DNA of 64,000 nt, from NCBI GenBank assembly GCA_016617785.1, contig JADILM010000004.1, forward strand, positions 248,001 to 312,000, read 5' to 3'. The first letter of the stretch is position 1; every line of letters starts with the position of its first letter. Below are positions 11,470 through 22,843 of the stretch, one piece after another. The stretch is from Sporobolomyces roseus. Lineage: Eukaryota > Basidiomycota > Microbotryomycetes > Sporidiobolales > Sporidiobolaceae. Below the pieces are notes generated by a model. It saw only the letters and a list, made by a program, of their open reading frames with translations, made no database searches and was not told where the DNA came from. Made by a program: the position numbers and the translations under genes.

Positions 11470-11764
11470 ATGCACACTCAATCATCAAGCAAGTACCGAC
11501 TGAAGCCTCGAACCAAAATCTCCCTTTCTTCAACCACTTCAAAACGCAAACTCCTACTTCACGCTCCCACCCTCCTCGAACAAGACACCGCGTACCTCTC
11601 AGACCTGCTCGGAACATTCAACAGAGTACTCTGATGCTCCGAAGGTCGTCAGCGGTACCGCATCAGCTGAATCGGACGATCTAGGACTATTCAGAACCCT
11701 CATCTCGAAAGGTCTCTCCGACTCGACTCGGAACTCCAGTGAAGCTGCGGCATCCGAGAAATAG
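11470..11764 (+). CDS. Small unrecognised protein, two overlapping frames joined at CTC-TGA (+1 frameshift or 2-nt deletion)
   Basis: From the ATG at 11470 a 54-codon basic frame runs to a TGA at 11632, ending LLGTFNRVL. Starting within that stop, the +1 frame continues DAPKVVSGTASAESDD and so on for about 44 codons to TAG at 11762. Both halves look coding (few rare codons, good Ser/Thr/Asp mix), yet no GT-AG intron of normal size joins them. The junction reads GTA CTC TGA TGC. It is either a +1 programmed frameshift, a loss of one CT unit from a CTCT run, or a sequencing error. Codons after the TGA (GAT GCT CCG) resemble those after the eukaryotic antizyme frameshift site, but no antizyme domain follows, so I do not call it antizyme. 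Function unknown. Confidence 0.4.
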
Positions 11765-12249
11765 ACTAGAGGCTATGTAATGTACCGCTCATCATCCTTC
11801 GCTTCACCTCCGACCCGTCACTTCTATGTTCGGCACCCTTTCCCTCCTCTCCACACTTCACCTCGCACCTCCTCCCCCTTCATCTCCCTCCAGACTGTCG
11901 CAACATGGACCGAGGCTAAGTGTGGAGTGACGGAATCGCGAAGAAAGGAATCCATCAAGGACCTTTCCGAATTCTCATCGATTTCGATCACAAGTTCTCT
12001 TCGCTCGGTGCTTGCGTTGGCTAGCTTCGTGTTCTTCTAGCTCACTTTTCTTGTCTCTCCTGCTCGTCCACTTGTACTCCATCGGCCGATAAGTCGAATC
12101 CAAAAAGGTTGCCGTTTAGGTTCTCTTCGTTCCTCTCTTTTCCTTTCTTCGTTCTACTGTCCTCTCCCTCGACCTTCACCTTTGTCTCCTCTCCGCTTCC
12201 TTCCCTTCGCCCTTCATCTACGCGACTCGCCGACTAGACTCGACCAAGA
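11765..12249. other. Intergenic region upstream of the first DUF6534-like gene
   Basis: About 485 bases with one open stretch (11780-12040, plus) that has no recognisable domain. A CT-rich leader occupies about 12120-12240 directly before the ATG at 12250. I see no supportable gene. Confidence 0.4.
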
Positions 12250-14188
12250 ATGGGTGCCTTCGGTAAGTCGAGCTTCCCCTTTCCCTCGTTTTCTTCGGCT
12301 CTCCACTGACCCTCACCCTCGTTTGCTCGCTATCAGATGGATCAATCGGAGCTTTCGTCGTAGGAGCAGGTTCGTCCTCTCCCTTTCCTTCTCTCCCTCA
12401 TTCTCCGGACTTACTCCCTTCGAAAAAATAGTCCTCGCGTGTTTCTTGACCGGTATCACGTCTGCACAAGTCTTTCAATACTATCAGAATTTCCCCAACG
12501 ATCGCAAGTTGTACAAGTACCTGGTTTTCGGGTTGTTCATTTTCGATTTCGCTCACACTGCTATCTCGACGTGAGTTCTCCCTCGCTCCTATCGAGTCAT
12601 GAGAGAAGAATCACTGACATTGTTGTATCGGACCCAGATGGACGATCTGGGATTGGGTGAGGACCAGATTCTTCACTCCCTACAGAAACACGCTCTGACA
12701 GAATTGTGGGTTTCGATCGAAACAGTGCGTAACGAATTTCGGAAACGTCGAGCACCTAGTCGTCAGTCCGTGGTCGTTTGGTGTGAGCAGCTTCCTCGTC
12801 ATTCACGCAGGTCGGGCTCAATTGACGTGTCGAAAGCGCTCCACAGGTTGACCCGAGTAAATCAACTTCTTTCGTCCTTCTCTTCCTTTCTCGACTGACA
12901 CATTCAAATCTGCAGTGATGGTCGGAGTCATGTCTTTTGTCTGTCAATCCTTTTACGCTTACCGAGTGTGGAGTACGTCTCGTTCTCTTTTGCTCATCGA
13001 CCCTTCCTTCGAAAGCTGACTTTGAGACCTGATCATTAGTCGTCGGCAAACGCAAACTCCTAGTACCTGTAATCGTCGTCGCAATGGCTCTCGTATCACT
13101 TGGTTTCGCTATCGGAGCTACCATTACCATCTTCACGGTCAAGCTGTTCGCGAGGTTCGGTGAATATACTTATGGAGTTGCTGCTTGGCTCGCACTGTAC
13201 GTTTGGTCCTTTCTCAGCGATCGTATACTCAGCTGATCGACGGGGATGCACATGGTACAGCGGCGCCCTATGTGACATCATTATTACGTGCAGCTTAGTT
13301 TACTATCTGTCGAAGAGCAAAACTGGATTACTCCATACAAACTCGTTCGTTCCCTTCTTTTCAAGTCCTTGATCCGAGCCATACTGACTGGCTCAATCTA
13401 TCTACCAGTATGCTCAACCGATTGATTGAATTGATCGTTTCGACCAACGGATTGACCGCTTCCGTCGCTGTTCTCGATGCGATGCAAGCTTTTTCGCTTT
13501 CCTTCGCGTATTCATCTTGAACTGACCTACGTCCTCTCTCGCAGCCTCTTCGGGGCGTCAACGACTTCGTGGCACGTAGCAGCGAACCTCGCTCTCCCCA
13601 AGCTTTACTTCAATTCCCTTCTCGTCTCTCGTATTCGTCTCTTCCTCCTTTCGATCGAGCTCAGCAGCTGACGCTCTCCTCTTTAGTCAACGCACGTATT
13701 GAGCTCGAACGACGCTTGATCCAGTCCACCTCAAATCACGCCGAGGCTCACAGTCTCGCCGATTTGACTCACATCGGAGGAAGCAAGATCACACGACCGG
13801 ACGTTCGCACCGCCCTCGGATTTGGCGTGGAGGATTGCTCTCCCGAGATCGTCTATTCTGCTCGAACGACGAGGAATCACACGAAATCGATTGGAGGTGA
13901 GGGAATTAACGGAATTCATGTCACTACTCAGTGAGTCCTCTCATTTTCGCCAGTCGCCCGTCAAGCTTCACTGACACGACTTTGCGAGTGCTCAGTCAAA
14001 CAGTCATCGCTGATGGAGGCATTCACTCGACGACGTATCTTCCTTCTTCCGACAACTCCGAGAAGGATTTCTATTCGAGCGAGAAAGACGAGGAGATGAA
14101 TCGAACAACCTCTCCTCTGCCGATCGCCAGATCAGCTCACTTCTCGCCAGAGATTGAACATGCTCAGAGGTTCCCGGGTGGGATGTGA
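12250..14188 (+). CDS. DUF6534-like seven-transmembrane protein, tandem copy A
   Basis: A multi-exon gene with a 13-nt first coding exon (MGAF split), then DGSIGAFVVGA, VLACFLTGITSAQVFQYYQ, DRKLYKYLVFGLFIFDFAH, TWTIWDW, CVTNFGNVEHLVVSPWSFG, MSFVCQSFYAYRVW and so on. The pattern of hydrophobic segments separated by YYQNFPNDRKLYK, FYAYRVWIVGKRK and SKSKTGLLHTNS is that of the basidiomycete DUF6534 membrane family (seven helices, function unknown). The terminal NGLTASV...WHVAANLALPKLYFNSLLVSLNAR is the most conserved block; a Ser-rich soluble tail follows, ending EHAQRFPGGM. Introns are short with CTGAC near the acceptor. The exon just before MVGVMSF is uncertain. The gene aligns along its length with the next gene. 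Confidence 0.82.
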
Positions 14189-14911
14189 GGAAATAGAGGT
14201 TTGAGGAGAATAGAAGAAACTAGAAAGTTTAGATTGTTTCGAGTAGATCATTTCCGCTTATCCGCAAGCAACGCATCTCTCCACCCTTTCGCATCATATG
14301 TTGGGAGATAGACTTCTTCGTCAACTGACTATGCCTCCACTCGTGTATAGGCATCGAGGAAGCCTCGTACTCGAGGTTTCCCATTCTTTCGCTTGGGCTT
14401 CTGCACACTCCACTCAGCGCTTCCGACAACGCGCTCAGCTTCCGAAGCTGTGCCTCGAGAGCGGCTCGAGGATCCACCTGGCGCAGATCCCTCGATGCCG
14501 ACTCAAAGAGATTGTTCCATTTCTTTGCGAATCCCCTTGAGCACAGACTGATCTGCTACCTCTCTTCCTCTCGCGCTACCTCTCGCTCAGACTTACCGAG
14601 CACTCAAAAAGCTTGACTAGGCGGAGAAGCAATCAACTTTGCAAGGTACCGAAGAAAGGGACTTCTTTCGCATTCTCATCGCTCAAACCCTTTGGGATCC
14701 TCTCATCCCTTGTCTCCGGATGTTCTCTTCTCCCGCTGTCTCTGAGTTGACGAGCCCCGGGACAGCTACCATTTTCTCCGCTCGCTCGATCAATCCCTCT
14801 TTCTTCTTTCGATAAACCTTTCGCAACTTCTCGTCTTTCCCCCGCCCTTTCACCCTTCCGCCCAACCGTCCTCGCCCGACATCGAATACCGTAGTACTCT
14901 CTTTTACCGAC
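14189..14911. other. Intergenic region between the tandem DUF6534-like genes
   Basis: About 720 bases. The last 100 bases before the next ATG are CT-rich like the leader of copy A. Open frames on the minus strand here (about 14633-14977) are Arg/Glu-rich, overlap the promoter and the first exon of the next gene, and look like composition artefacts. Confidence 0.5.
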
Positions 14912-16745
14912 ATGGGTGTATTCGGTGAGTCTATCTCGTCTGCCGAACTCCTCAGAAGCAAGCTTGGAACTGACCAATTAGTCCTTTTCTCTCCATTCTC
15001 TTCCTTCGGTCACGGCCTTGTCTCCGTCTCTGCCCTCGTCACTTTGTTGCCCGAGTGCAGACGGTACAATTGGGGCTTTTGTCGTAGGAGCAGGTTCGTT
15101 TCTTTCGCATCGAATTGTCATGAGCCTGATCACTGATGCTGTTCGATGATTGACCCTACTCAGTGCTATCATGCTTTCTGACCGGGATTTGTAGTACGCA
15201 AGTTATGCAGTACTATCAGAACTTTCCGGATGATCGCAAAATTTACAAGGCGCTCGTTTTCGGTTGTTTAATCCTCGATCTCGCCCATACTGCTATGACT
15301 TGGTCAGTCGTCTCTTTCTCCGGTACCCGAGGAGCCTGAACCAGCTGACAAGTGAACACGAGCAACTAGCTGGACTATCTGGGATTACGTATGAGCTGGT
15401 TGACTGTCTTAAGGTCGAATTAGCTCTCTGACCTTACACTCGCCCATCTTATACAGTGTGTCGCAAATTTCGGAAACATTGCTCACCTCCACCTCGCTCC
15501 TTGGTCTTATGGAGTGAGCTACAATTTCCCCTTTTTCTATATCCGAATTATGTCTCACCATTTCCTCTTCATCCCTCAGGCCAATCAGATCCTCCTTGGT
15601 CTCATCGCTTTCTTCTGTCGTGGCTTCTATGCTTATCGAGTATGGATCGTTGGCAAGCGCAAGGTGGTGATTCCGATTGCGATCATCGTCCTTTCTTTCG
15701 CATCACTCGGATTCGCTTTAGGTGCCGCTATCACCGTCTTCAGAGTCAAATTGATCGAAAGATTCGTCGAATACGCCTGGGGTATTAGCACGTGAGTCAC
15801 ATTCCCTTCTCGAAAGCGACAGTCAAAGTGCTGACTTTGCTTCTTCGTCGACTTTTCTTCAGGTGGTTGGCAATGTTCGTCTACCTTCCATTGCTATTGA
15901 ACGATGAATCGACTAGCTGACGACACTCGGACTCGTTTGCAGTGCTTGCGTCTCGGACACCATCATCACAGCTTCTCTCGTCTACTACCTCAGACAGAGC
16001 AAGACTGGTCTCCTTCACACCAATTCGTGAGTCGAGACCTCTTCTCACTTCTCATCGTCAAGATTGTTCGACAAGATACGAGACTGACAACTGGATTTGC
16101 AGAATCCTCAATCGCTTGATCGAGTTGATCATCAGCACGAATGGCCTCACCGCTTTCGTAGGTATCGTCACGGCAATCCTATTCTGGTCCCTCGATACTC
16201 AATGGCACGTAGCGGCAAACCTCGCCCTCGCCAAACTCTACTTCAATTCTCTGCTCGTCTCTCTCAACGCAAGAATCGATCTCAAACGTAAACTCGTTCA
16301 ATCGACTGGTCACCACTCGGAATCACACGGATTGACGGAGCTGGGCACTCGCAAGACGCTACCTCAACATCGCTCAACGCAAGGAGGGGAAGGAGACGTT
16401 CGAACAGCGTTAGGGTTCGGGCTGGAGGATTGCAACCCTGACCTACTTTACGCTACGAGGAGGAACGGTACGACTTCGATTGGAGACGGTATCAAAGTGA
16501 CGACGCAGTAAGTCTCTTTCTTCCCTCTTTCTATATCCGTTTCTGACTACTTCTCTTCCTGTTCCAGTCAAACCGTCGCCACTGATGGAGGGATCCAGTC
16601 TTCGACCTATCTTCCATCTGAGAAAGAGCTCTCCTACTATTCAAACGAGAAAGATGAAGAATACTCCGAGGGAAAGGAAAGTCCAGCTCGCTCAACTCAT
16701 TTCGCACCTGATTTGGAGCGGACCCAGACTAGAATGAATGTATGA
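14912..16745 (+). CDS. DUF6534-like seven-transmembrane protein, tandem copy B
   Basis: Same exon plan as copy A, starting with the 13-nt exon MGVF at 14912. Segments in order: DGTIGAFVVGA, CFLTGICSTQVMQYYQNF, DRKIYKALVFGCLILDLAH, TIWDYCVANFGNIAHLHLAP, ANQILLGLIAFFCRGFYAYR, VWIVGKRKVVIPIAIIV, a helix around AAITVF, TIITASLVYYLRQSKTGLLH, then the conserved WHVAANLALAKLYFNSLLVS. The C-terminal cytosolic tail is Ser/Glu-rich and ends ERTQTRMNV at TGA 16743-16745. Copies A and B share intron positions and most of the membrane core but differ in loops and tail, so they are an old direct tandem duplication. Function unknown. Confidence 0.85.
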
Positions 16746-17133
16746 TTTATGCCCTCTATGCCCCTATGCCACACTCTCTCTTGATGTTTCTTAGTAGTCT
16801 GTATGTTGGGTTGAAGTGATTCAGTACGTTTTGTTGCTTGTCGAATTTGATCTGGAAGTGAACCACGCTCGTTACAAAGACCGCTCTCACAGGCAGCTGA
16901 CGAGTGGTTCCGTGAGGGATTCGAGCACGCTGAGAAATATTGACGGGAAAGAACGAAATGCTTGTAAATCGGGTTGGCAATTCGAGATATACTAAAGGTA
17001 GAAACGACACGTCGACGGCGTTGAAACTTCGAGGTAAAGTCCGCATCTATCGCATCATCAAGCGATCAGCGGACATGTCGAACTCCTGGATTCGTGAAAG
17101 CGAGACTGACCAGAAACATCGCCGAATTTTGAC
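16746..17133. other. Intergenic region, convergent 3' ends
   Basis: About 390 bases between DUF6534-like copy B (plus) and the following minus-strand gene. I see no domain, RNA gene or repeat. Confidence 0.5.
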
Positions 17134-18115
17134 TCAATACCTTCTGATTGCTTTCCCGCCCTCCTTTCCAGATTCCACTTTTCGACTCCTCAATACAATG
17201 ACCCTCTTCCCTTCTGTCTCAATCGCGTGAGGGTAAACACACGGTAACGAAAGTAATTTTGGATCGATCGTTCGAGGGACTGATTCGGGTAAAGATAGGA
17301 TCTCGGTTGTGGAGGATGAAACGGGAGAAGGTGGGTCGAGAAAGATACCGAATGAAGATTCTAGAGAGCGGGTTGGGCTGGAAGAGAGCGGGAGGAGAAT
17401 CTGAGATTGAGACGAGGGGGAAAAGGAGTGAGGAGGAATGTAGTTTTCCAGGCCGAGAGGGGAAGAAGGAAGATGAGGTGGAGGTGGCATGTCTATTGAG
17501 ACGGGAGAAGAGGACCGAGAGAGTGCTGAACAGAATGGGGAAGAAAGGGGAACGGCAATGATGTTCGAGAGAACCCAATTCGAGGTTTGATGGAGCTTGA
17601 GAGGGGAGGGAGAGAAGCGGAGAGAGTTTGAGCTAAGTGAGCTATCGAAGAGCGTATCAATGGTAGAAGAGGAGTTGGGTGAGAGCGAAACAAGACGGGC
17701 ATTGGGAGGATGCGGAGTCGAGGGAGAAGGGGAAGGGGAGGATGATGGCCAGGAATCGGATGAGAAAGAAGAGCTCTGTGATCGAGAGCAGGGCCACTTG
17801 TTGTCAGGATCTCGAATCAGGAGAACAGCGATTGCACAGCACAAACTCACGAGCTGCTCAATTCCATCCTTTTCGACACCGTTCGCGAGTTCCCTCAATC
17901 TTCTTCCTTCTCTCTCAACAGCTTGACTCAGCTGTCCACTATCCATACTTCCTTTCTGCGGCCAATGTAACTCGAACAAGTCAGTTTAGGAGGCACCCTG
18001 ACGATGTTGAGTGAAGGGAACTCACCCTCTTCGAATCCGGCTCTTTCGAAGCTCTATTGACCCAACTATGCTTGAGGAACCGACCATACTCATCTCGAGT
18101 GACTAGAGGTGACAT
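17134..18115 (-). CDS. Unrecognised Ser/Pro-rich protein
   Basis: Two exons, 18026-18115 and 17134-17955, joined by a GTGAGT...GCAG intron in phase 0, giving about 303 residues. The first exon reads MSPLVTRDEYGRFLKHSWVN followed by a basic stretch ending DSKR. The early part of exon 2 is predicted helical (LSQAVEREGRRLRELANGV) followed by a hydrophobic segment (LVSLCCAIAVLLI), and the rest is Ser/Pro-rich low complexity with a basic C-terminus. I do not recognise the family. The hydrophobic segment could be a membrane anchor, which would place a Ser-rich domain on one side. The open frame of more than 800 bases and the clean splice junction support it as a real gene. Confidence 0.6.
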
Positions 18116-19400
18116 CACGAGGTGCGAGAGGGTGAGTGATAAGAGACAATGAAGGGAAGGAGGAAGAAAGGAGAGAAAGCTCCAAGAAGAAATGGGAAGA
18201 AGTCTCTAAATGTCGAGTGATCGGTGAGCCCTGTTTCCGATGACTCGAGTTTGCTGAGACCGACACTAAGCAATGTTTAACGAACAATCCTTAGCAATCC
18301 TAAACTAGACTCGAGAGGAGGTAGTCGGGATTCGAAGTCGTAAGGTTTGATTTCGTTTTGATCGCGAGCAAAGAGCCACCACTCGAAACCGAGGAGTCTA
18401 GCAGTCTAGCGCCCGAGAACTTGATCCTGAGAGACGCTTCGACTAGCGAATCGCGCGAGAACGGCGATTTTCCTGAGCAAGTAAAGCAAGAGCGTACAAT
18501 GGAGCGAAGAGGGAGTATCTGGCGACCTCAGACCTGAGGATCTGCATATTCCGGTTTCGATTGAAGGCGACTGAAAGCATCGGAAAGGTCGTAGAGGCGA
18601 GATCGTGGTTATCGTCGATGGGAGTCGAGAGGAAGGCAATTTATCGAGAGTCGAGGGATTCGAAGCGGATTCGGGGTGAAGAGAGGCAGAGGGAATGAAA
18701 GCTGTCGAGAACGGAAGAACGTCGTCAGCGCAATCTCTGCAGATCGAAAGCAACAAGTAGCTCACCTTTCAATAGGTTTCCCTCGAACCCCATGTCCTGA
18801 TTTTGAAACGAGTGACCAAATTTCCCTCCTGCTGATAATCGTATGGGTGAGTAGGATGCCCCTGGTCACAGTATGATCTGAAAATGCTTACGTAGCTCGT
18901 AGTGACCCATTCTCGTCTGTACAAGCCTGTGGGAAGGATTTAAAGATTGAGATTCACTCAGCAAAGGGGAAGGCAGAATAGCTCTAGGTGATCTGCGTCT
19001 GCTTGCTCAATATCCTGGCAGTGGTCTTGCGTACTCTCAGCTGTTTCTCCAGTCGTATGGGGTGGTCGAGGGTGTTGAATAGAGGCAAAAGTCAACGGGT
19101 CAACGGGTCGATTCTCTCTCCTCCACCATTCACTTCGCTTCTCTAATGCTTCGGACAGCCTCAGCATATACCTCTATAGCTTCTGTTTGAACACGATTGC
19201 TCTTGTGGCTTTCGAATCTGTGCTTCGCTTCGGCCTCCTCTCCATCGTCGAACCCACTTCCCCCTCCCGACGTTCCCTCCTGCCGGTCTCCGCTTGGCTC
19301 GGGATTAGACCCTCTATCATCTGGTGGTGAGCTCTCCTCTCTCTTTCTTCCCTCTCCTTCTGCGACTTTCGCTACCCGCTGTCTTCCCTCGTCTTCCTCG
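18116..19400. other. Intergenic region of about 1.3 kb with no supportable gene
   Basis: The longest open stretch (18406-18765, minus, 119 codons) is Ser/Leu/Pro-rich with no domain. A direct repeat of GTCAACGG occurs near 19090. The 200 bases before 19401 are CT-rich and form the leader of the next gene; the frame is also open back to 19197, so the next gene could start there. Confidence 0.4.
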
Positions 19401-20524
19401 ATGTCGCGGCACTTGCATTCGGACGCCGGTGTGAAGGCCCTCGACTGCTCCTACGAGGGGATGTATGCTCTACTCAGCACACTCTCTCAGTACAGCCGAA
19501 AGCACCGAAACGACGACGCACTAAGTTACATCAAGCAAGAGTTGGAAACGATCACGGAGGACGAATGGAATAGCATGGCAAGGCATCCTGCTACTGTTGG
19601 CTACGGCTCATTCACGACACAGCTGTGTCGCGCTTTGAGGAATCAAGATCGAAACGTCAGTGGAACCGTTCAGACAGATCTGAAGTCCGCTGATGCCGTT
19701 CGCTTTCGATCAGCCTCAAAAACAAATGGAGAACACTCTCCGGACAGTGAAGTGGTTCATGGTTTGTCTAGTCTCCCTCTGATGGTTCAAGGCGATTCCT
19801 GACGAGCTTCAGCAGCAAACACTCCGATCCGAGCGGGTGAGGTCGCACCGTAGTCTTGGCCAGCAGCTCGAAGCGGTTCTGAAGGAGTTCTCTAACCCTT
19901 CCGAGCTGAAAGAGTTGACGTGCTTGAAGGAGTCATTGTTGGAGGTATCGGAGTCGAGCCTAGAAAAACTTTCGAATACTCCCAGCACGATCACCACTCT
20001 TCAGTCAGCCTTCACCGACATCGAAAACCTTGTCCTCGAGCTCGTTGGGGACCTCAAGGAGACGCAGGCCGAACCACTTAATGACGTTGACTCAATTTTC
20101 AGTGAGCTTCAACGACGCAGCGAGCGGAGCGAGCAAGCTGTACGTGTTTGAGCACTCATCAGCCCTCTATACCGAAGCTGACATTGTAGCCAGTACAGAT
20201 GCGAGCCATTGAACGAATTCGACAGCTCCTCGTAGGTTTCATTCGTTTTATCTTCGGGTCTCTCTCTGTTTCGGCTCTGAGCTGACTGAATGTCCTCATC
20301 CTCTGCTTCGACAGAAAGATCTGATCGGACACGAATGGTCAATGGTAAGAATTCGCTCGTCATTGCACGAAGCTGTGCTCACTCACTCAACTCCTGCCTA
20401 GATCTGGAACGAAAACGCGAGAGAATTGGGCCTACCTCCACCAGGCTTCCCCAAACCCGCTCACCACATCCAAGCAAATCTCTCCCACTCTCGTCGCCGC
20501 TTCACGCCCGTCGCTCGCGACTAG
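19401..20524 (+). CDS. Unrecognised coiled-coil protein
   Basis: Start taken at MSRHLHSDAGVKAL (19401); the frame is open upstream to 19197 with a Pro/Ser-rich leader. The second exon (about 19822-20140) has a long helical region: RSLGQQLEAVLKEFSNPSEL, ELTCLKESLLEVSESSLEKL, and so on. Two short exons, MRAIERIRQLL and KDLIGHEWSM, and a final exon IWNENARELGLPPPGFPKPA follow, ending at TAG 20522-20524 (HSRRRFTPVARD). Acceptors at these exons are preceded by CTGAC or CTGA motifs. The N-terminal SYIKQELETITEDEWNSMAR resembles no family I can name. Kinetochore or other coiled-coil scaffolds are possible but unsupported. The donor of the first intron (near 19755) is not certain. Confidence 0.55.
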
Positions 20525-20911
20525 ATCGGGCTTACCCGTTTCTCCGCCTCTCGATTCTTCCTTTCCTACCTTTCTCACCTCTGCGTCTTCTTATCAGTAC
20601 TTCTCGCTTTATGCCCTGCTATATCGAACCTTCTATCAATACCTCTCAACGTCCGAACTTCGAGAGATAATTCCTCTCGTTTTCGAAAAGGTTGTTGCTT
20701 TGCGAAAAGCGAAAATGCTTGTTTTGACAACATGGATCTTTACTGCTAAGTAGGGTATAAGGATGACCGAAAGTGAATGGGAATATTGTATCGAGGTTGT
20801 TGAGAGGGTTATCGACCGGCGCCAGCAGCCATCGCACTGATTTCGTGAAAAAGAACGAGGAAAAGTTAGTCTCGTTTCTCCAAGCGTCGAGAATCGGGGT
20901 CAGAGTGCTGC
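20525..20911. other. Intergenic region, convergent 3' ends
   Basis: About 390 bases between the coiled-coil gene (plus) and the SCOC-like gene (minus). Open stretches in both strands run into the neighbouring 3' ends and show no domain. Confidence 0.4.
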
Positions 20912-21378
20912 TCACTTATTCCGTGTCAGATTATCGATGTCTGTCGGTCGACGAACATGGCAACATCAGTTTCGCGGTCTAGCGGTGAGAGATGAAAACA
21001 ACCGAAGACTGACAAGTTTGTAACGTTTCGTTATCCGATTTCAACTTTGTCGCTTCACCTTGTACCTCCGTCACTCTCTGCAATAACGCTGGCAACGTCG
21101 AACAGGAGGGAAGGCGTGAGTAGGGGTTTGAGGTGGGGAGACTGAGGAGAGCGAGAACCTCACCTCTCAATCCATCTTGTTTGCTGAGGATATCTCTGTA
21201 CATTCGCAGCCCTTGAACTGACTACTTCACAGGACTAGTCAGAGGAAGAAGGAGCGTACTTTACTAGTTGTTCCTTCTCGATCACATCTGAAGCGTCTTC
21301 CTGACCTGTTGGTTCAGGTGTCACTGGTTTCCCCCATGCGTTATCTGCATCTACCGAGCTGGCGTGTGGTCTAGACAT
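20912..21378 (-). CDS. Short coiled-coil protein (SCOC/UNC-69-like)
   Basis: Four small exons; the last two are 21014-21088 and 20912-20940. The spliced protein is about 85 residues: MSRPHASSVDADNAWGKPVT, a linker to DVIEKEQL, then RMYRDILSKQDGLRALLQRV, TEVQGEATKLKSDNETLQ and the terminal TYIDNLTRNK. The heptad pattern and the NETLQTYIDNL ending are the signature of SCOC-type proteins, which dimerise as a parallel coiled coil at the Golgi and act with kinesin/FEZ and autophagy factors in animals. The final codon split (T + AC making Tyr) confirms the last intron. The gene is fragmented into tiny exons and would be missed by a plain open-frame search. Confidence 0.8.
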
Positions 21379-21644
21379 TGAATTGGTTTGTCGAGGTGGT
21401 TCAAGTTGAGCCAAAAGTTCGAGAAATTCTTTGGACTGCTACTCCTCACTTCGGGCCCCTCTTATCACCCCAGAAGGTCAACAGAACTATTTCAGAGCTA
21501 CTCTCACACCTCTCGAACGCACCGCGACTTCTCCCAACCTCTCCTCGCCCTTCTCTCGACTTTTCGCTTCTTTCCTCAAAATCCTCCAACTCTCACTTCA
21601 CCTCACTCAGACAGCTCACAATCAACCCGTAGACCACACCACGG

Positions 21645-22661
21645 ATGCCTAGCTTCGATTCAGCAACTTATCTGAGAGGTTTGGGATGGGCAGGAGCGGG
21701 AACTTCATTGAACGGAGATCCAAATGGACGAGCGAAACCCGTCACTGTCGCACAAAAGAAGACTCTGGCAGGAGTTGGGAGAGATAGGGATACTGCTTTT
21801 CCTTGGTGGGAAATGGTTTTCAGTTCAGTTGCTGGTAAAGTCGGTTCAACCAACAAAGTCAGTCATGTCCCTCTTCCCTCTCTCTTCTAGTGTCAGTTGC
21901 TGATGAAAAAGGGAGTACAGGTGGAACAACATCGAACTTCTACGGGTATCTTATCGCATCGACCACCACCAGCTCAAGGTACTGCATACGATTCAATGTC
22001 GAAAGAATCGAAAGGTGGATTGAATATGGATGCTATGGCAGTCGCAAAGTTAGAGATGGCGAAACGACAACTGTACAGTGGATTCTTAAGAGGGACGAAA
22101 CTGAGTGGATCTGGAGAGAAGGAGGAGGACAAAGAGGAGGGTAAGAAAAGGAAACGAGTTGATGAATCGGATGAGAGTAGTAGTGAGGAGGAGGTCGTGA
22201 AGAAAAAGGAGAAGAAAAGTAAACGAACGAAAGAGGAGCAGGAGGAGAAGAGGAAGAGGAAAGAAGAGAAACGAGCGAAGAAGGAACAGAAACGAAAAGG
22301 GAAGGGGAAAGAGGAAGATGAGGAAATGGTTATCGTCGAATCGACCACCAATACTACTGCGACTACTACTACTACTACTTCTACCACAGCAACTCCTCCC
22401 CTCAAATCCGATTCCTCTCTCCCCTTATCGAAAGCCGATCGAAAGGCACTCAAGAAGAAACTCAAGTCATCCTCTTCTTCACTCCTTCCTCCGCCAGTTC
22501 CGACTATCTCGAAGGATTACTTGTCACCCGAAGAATCGATCGCTGCTGAAGAAAGGGCTTATCTGGAAGCGAAAGCTGCGGCGAGGAAAGCTGAGAAGGA
22601 GGAGAGGAAATTGGCAAAGATCGTCAAGAAGGCTTTGAAGGAGAAGGAGCGTCTGACATAG
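21645..22661 (+). CDS. G-patch domain protein (GPATCH4/Tma23-like, nucleolar)
   Basis: Two exons with an intron near 21839-21896. The N-terminus is a divergent G-patch: YLRGLGWAGAGTSL, then AKPVTVAQKKTLAGVG, and FPWWEMVFSSVAGK, the Trp-Trp segment that follows the G-patch in Tma23 and GPATCH4. The second exon has a conserved helix (MDAMAVAKLEMAKRQLYSGF) and then a very long Lys/Glu/Arg tract typical of nucleolar proteins, a Thr-rich linker (encoded by an ACT repeat near 22350-22390), and a basic C-terminus ending KKALKEKERLT. Family members act in ribosome biogenesis, and G-patches commonly activate DEAH-box helicases. The stop is TAG at 22659-22661. Confidence 0.82.
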
Positions 22662-22843
22662 AGATAGGAGTAGATGAGATAGATGGGATGGAGATCTAGA
22701 GGTCTCGGGATGTAGGATTTGATCTTGTTGTGTGTTAATATCGTTTTCATCGTCGCTTCCTCTCGCACTCTCACCGTCTCCCCTTGACGAGCTCGAAATC
22801 TCAACATCAACCATAGGCACCCAGATCTGTCTCATTCGCACCT

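Noticed and set aside
11470..12040. Possible ornithine decarboxylase antizyme, because of the CTC TGA TGC frameshift context
   Set aside because: None of the conserved antizyme C-terminal motifs could be found in any frame or by plausible splicing downstream.
14633..14977. Two overlapping Arg/Glu-rich frames on the minus strand
   Set aside because: They run antisense through the leader and first exon of DUF6534-like copy B and show only composition bias.
18406..18765. 119-codon open frame on the minus strand
   Set aside because: Ser/Pro/Leu-rich with no domain and no clear splice partner; not distinguishable from chance.
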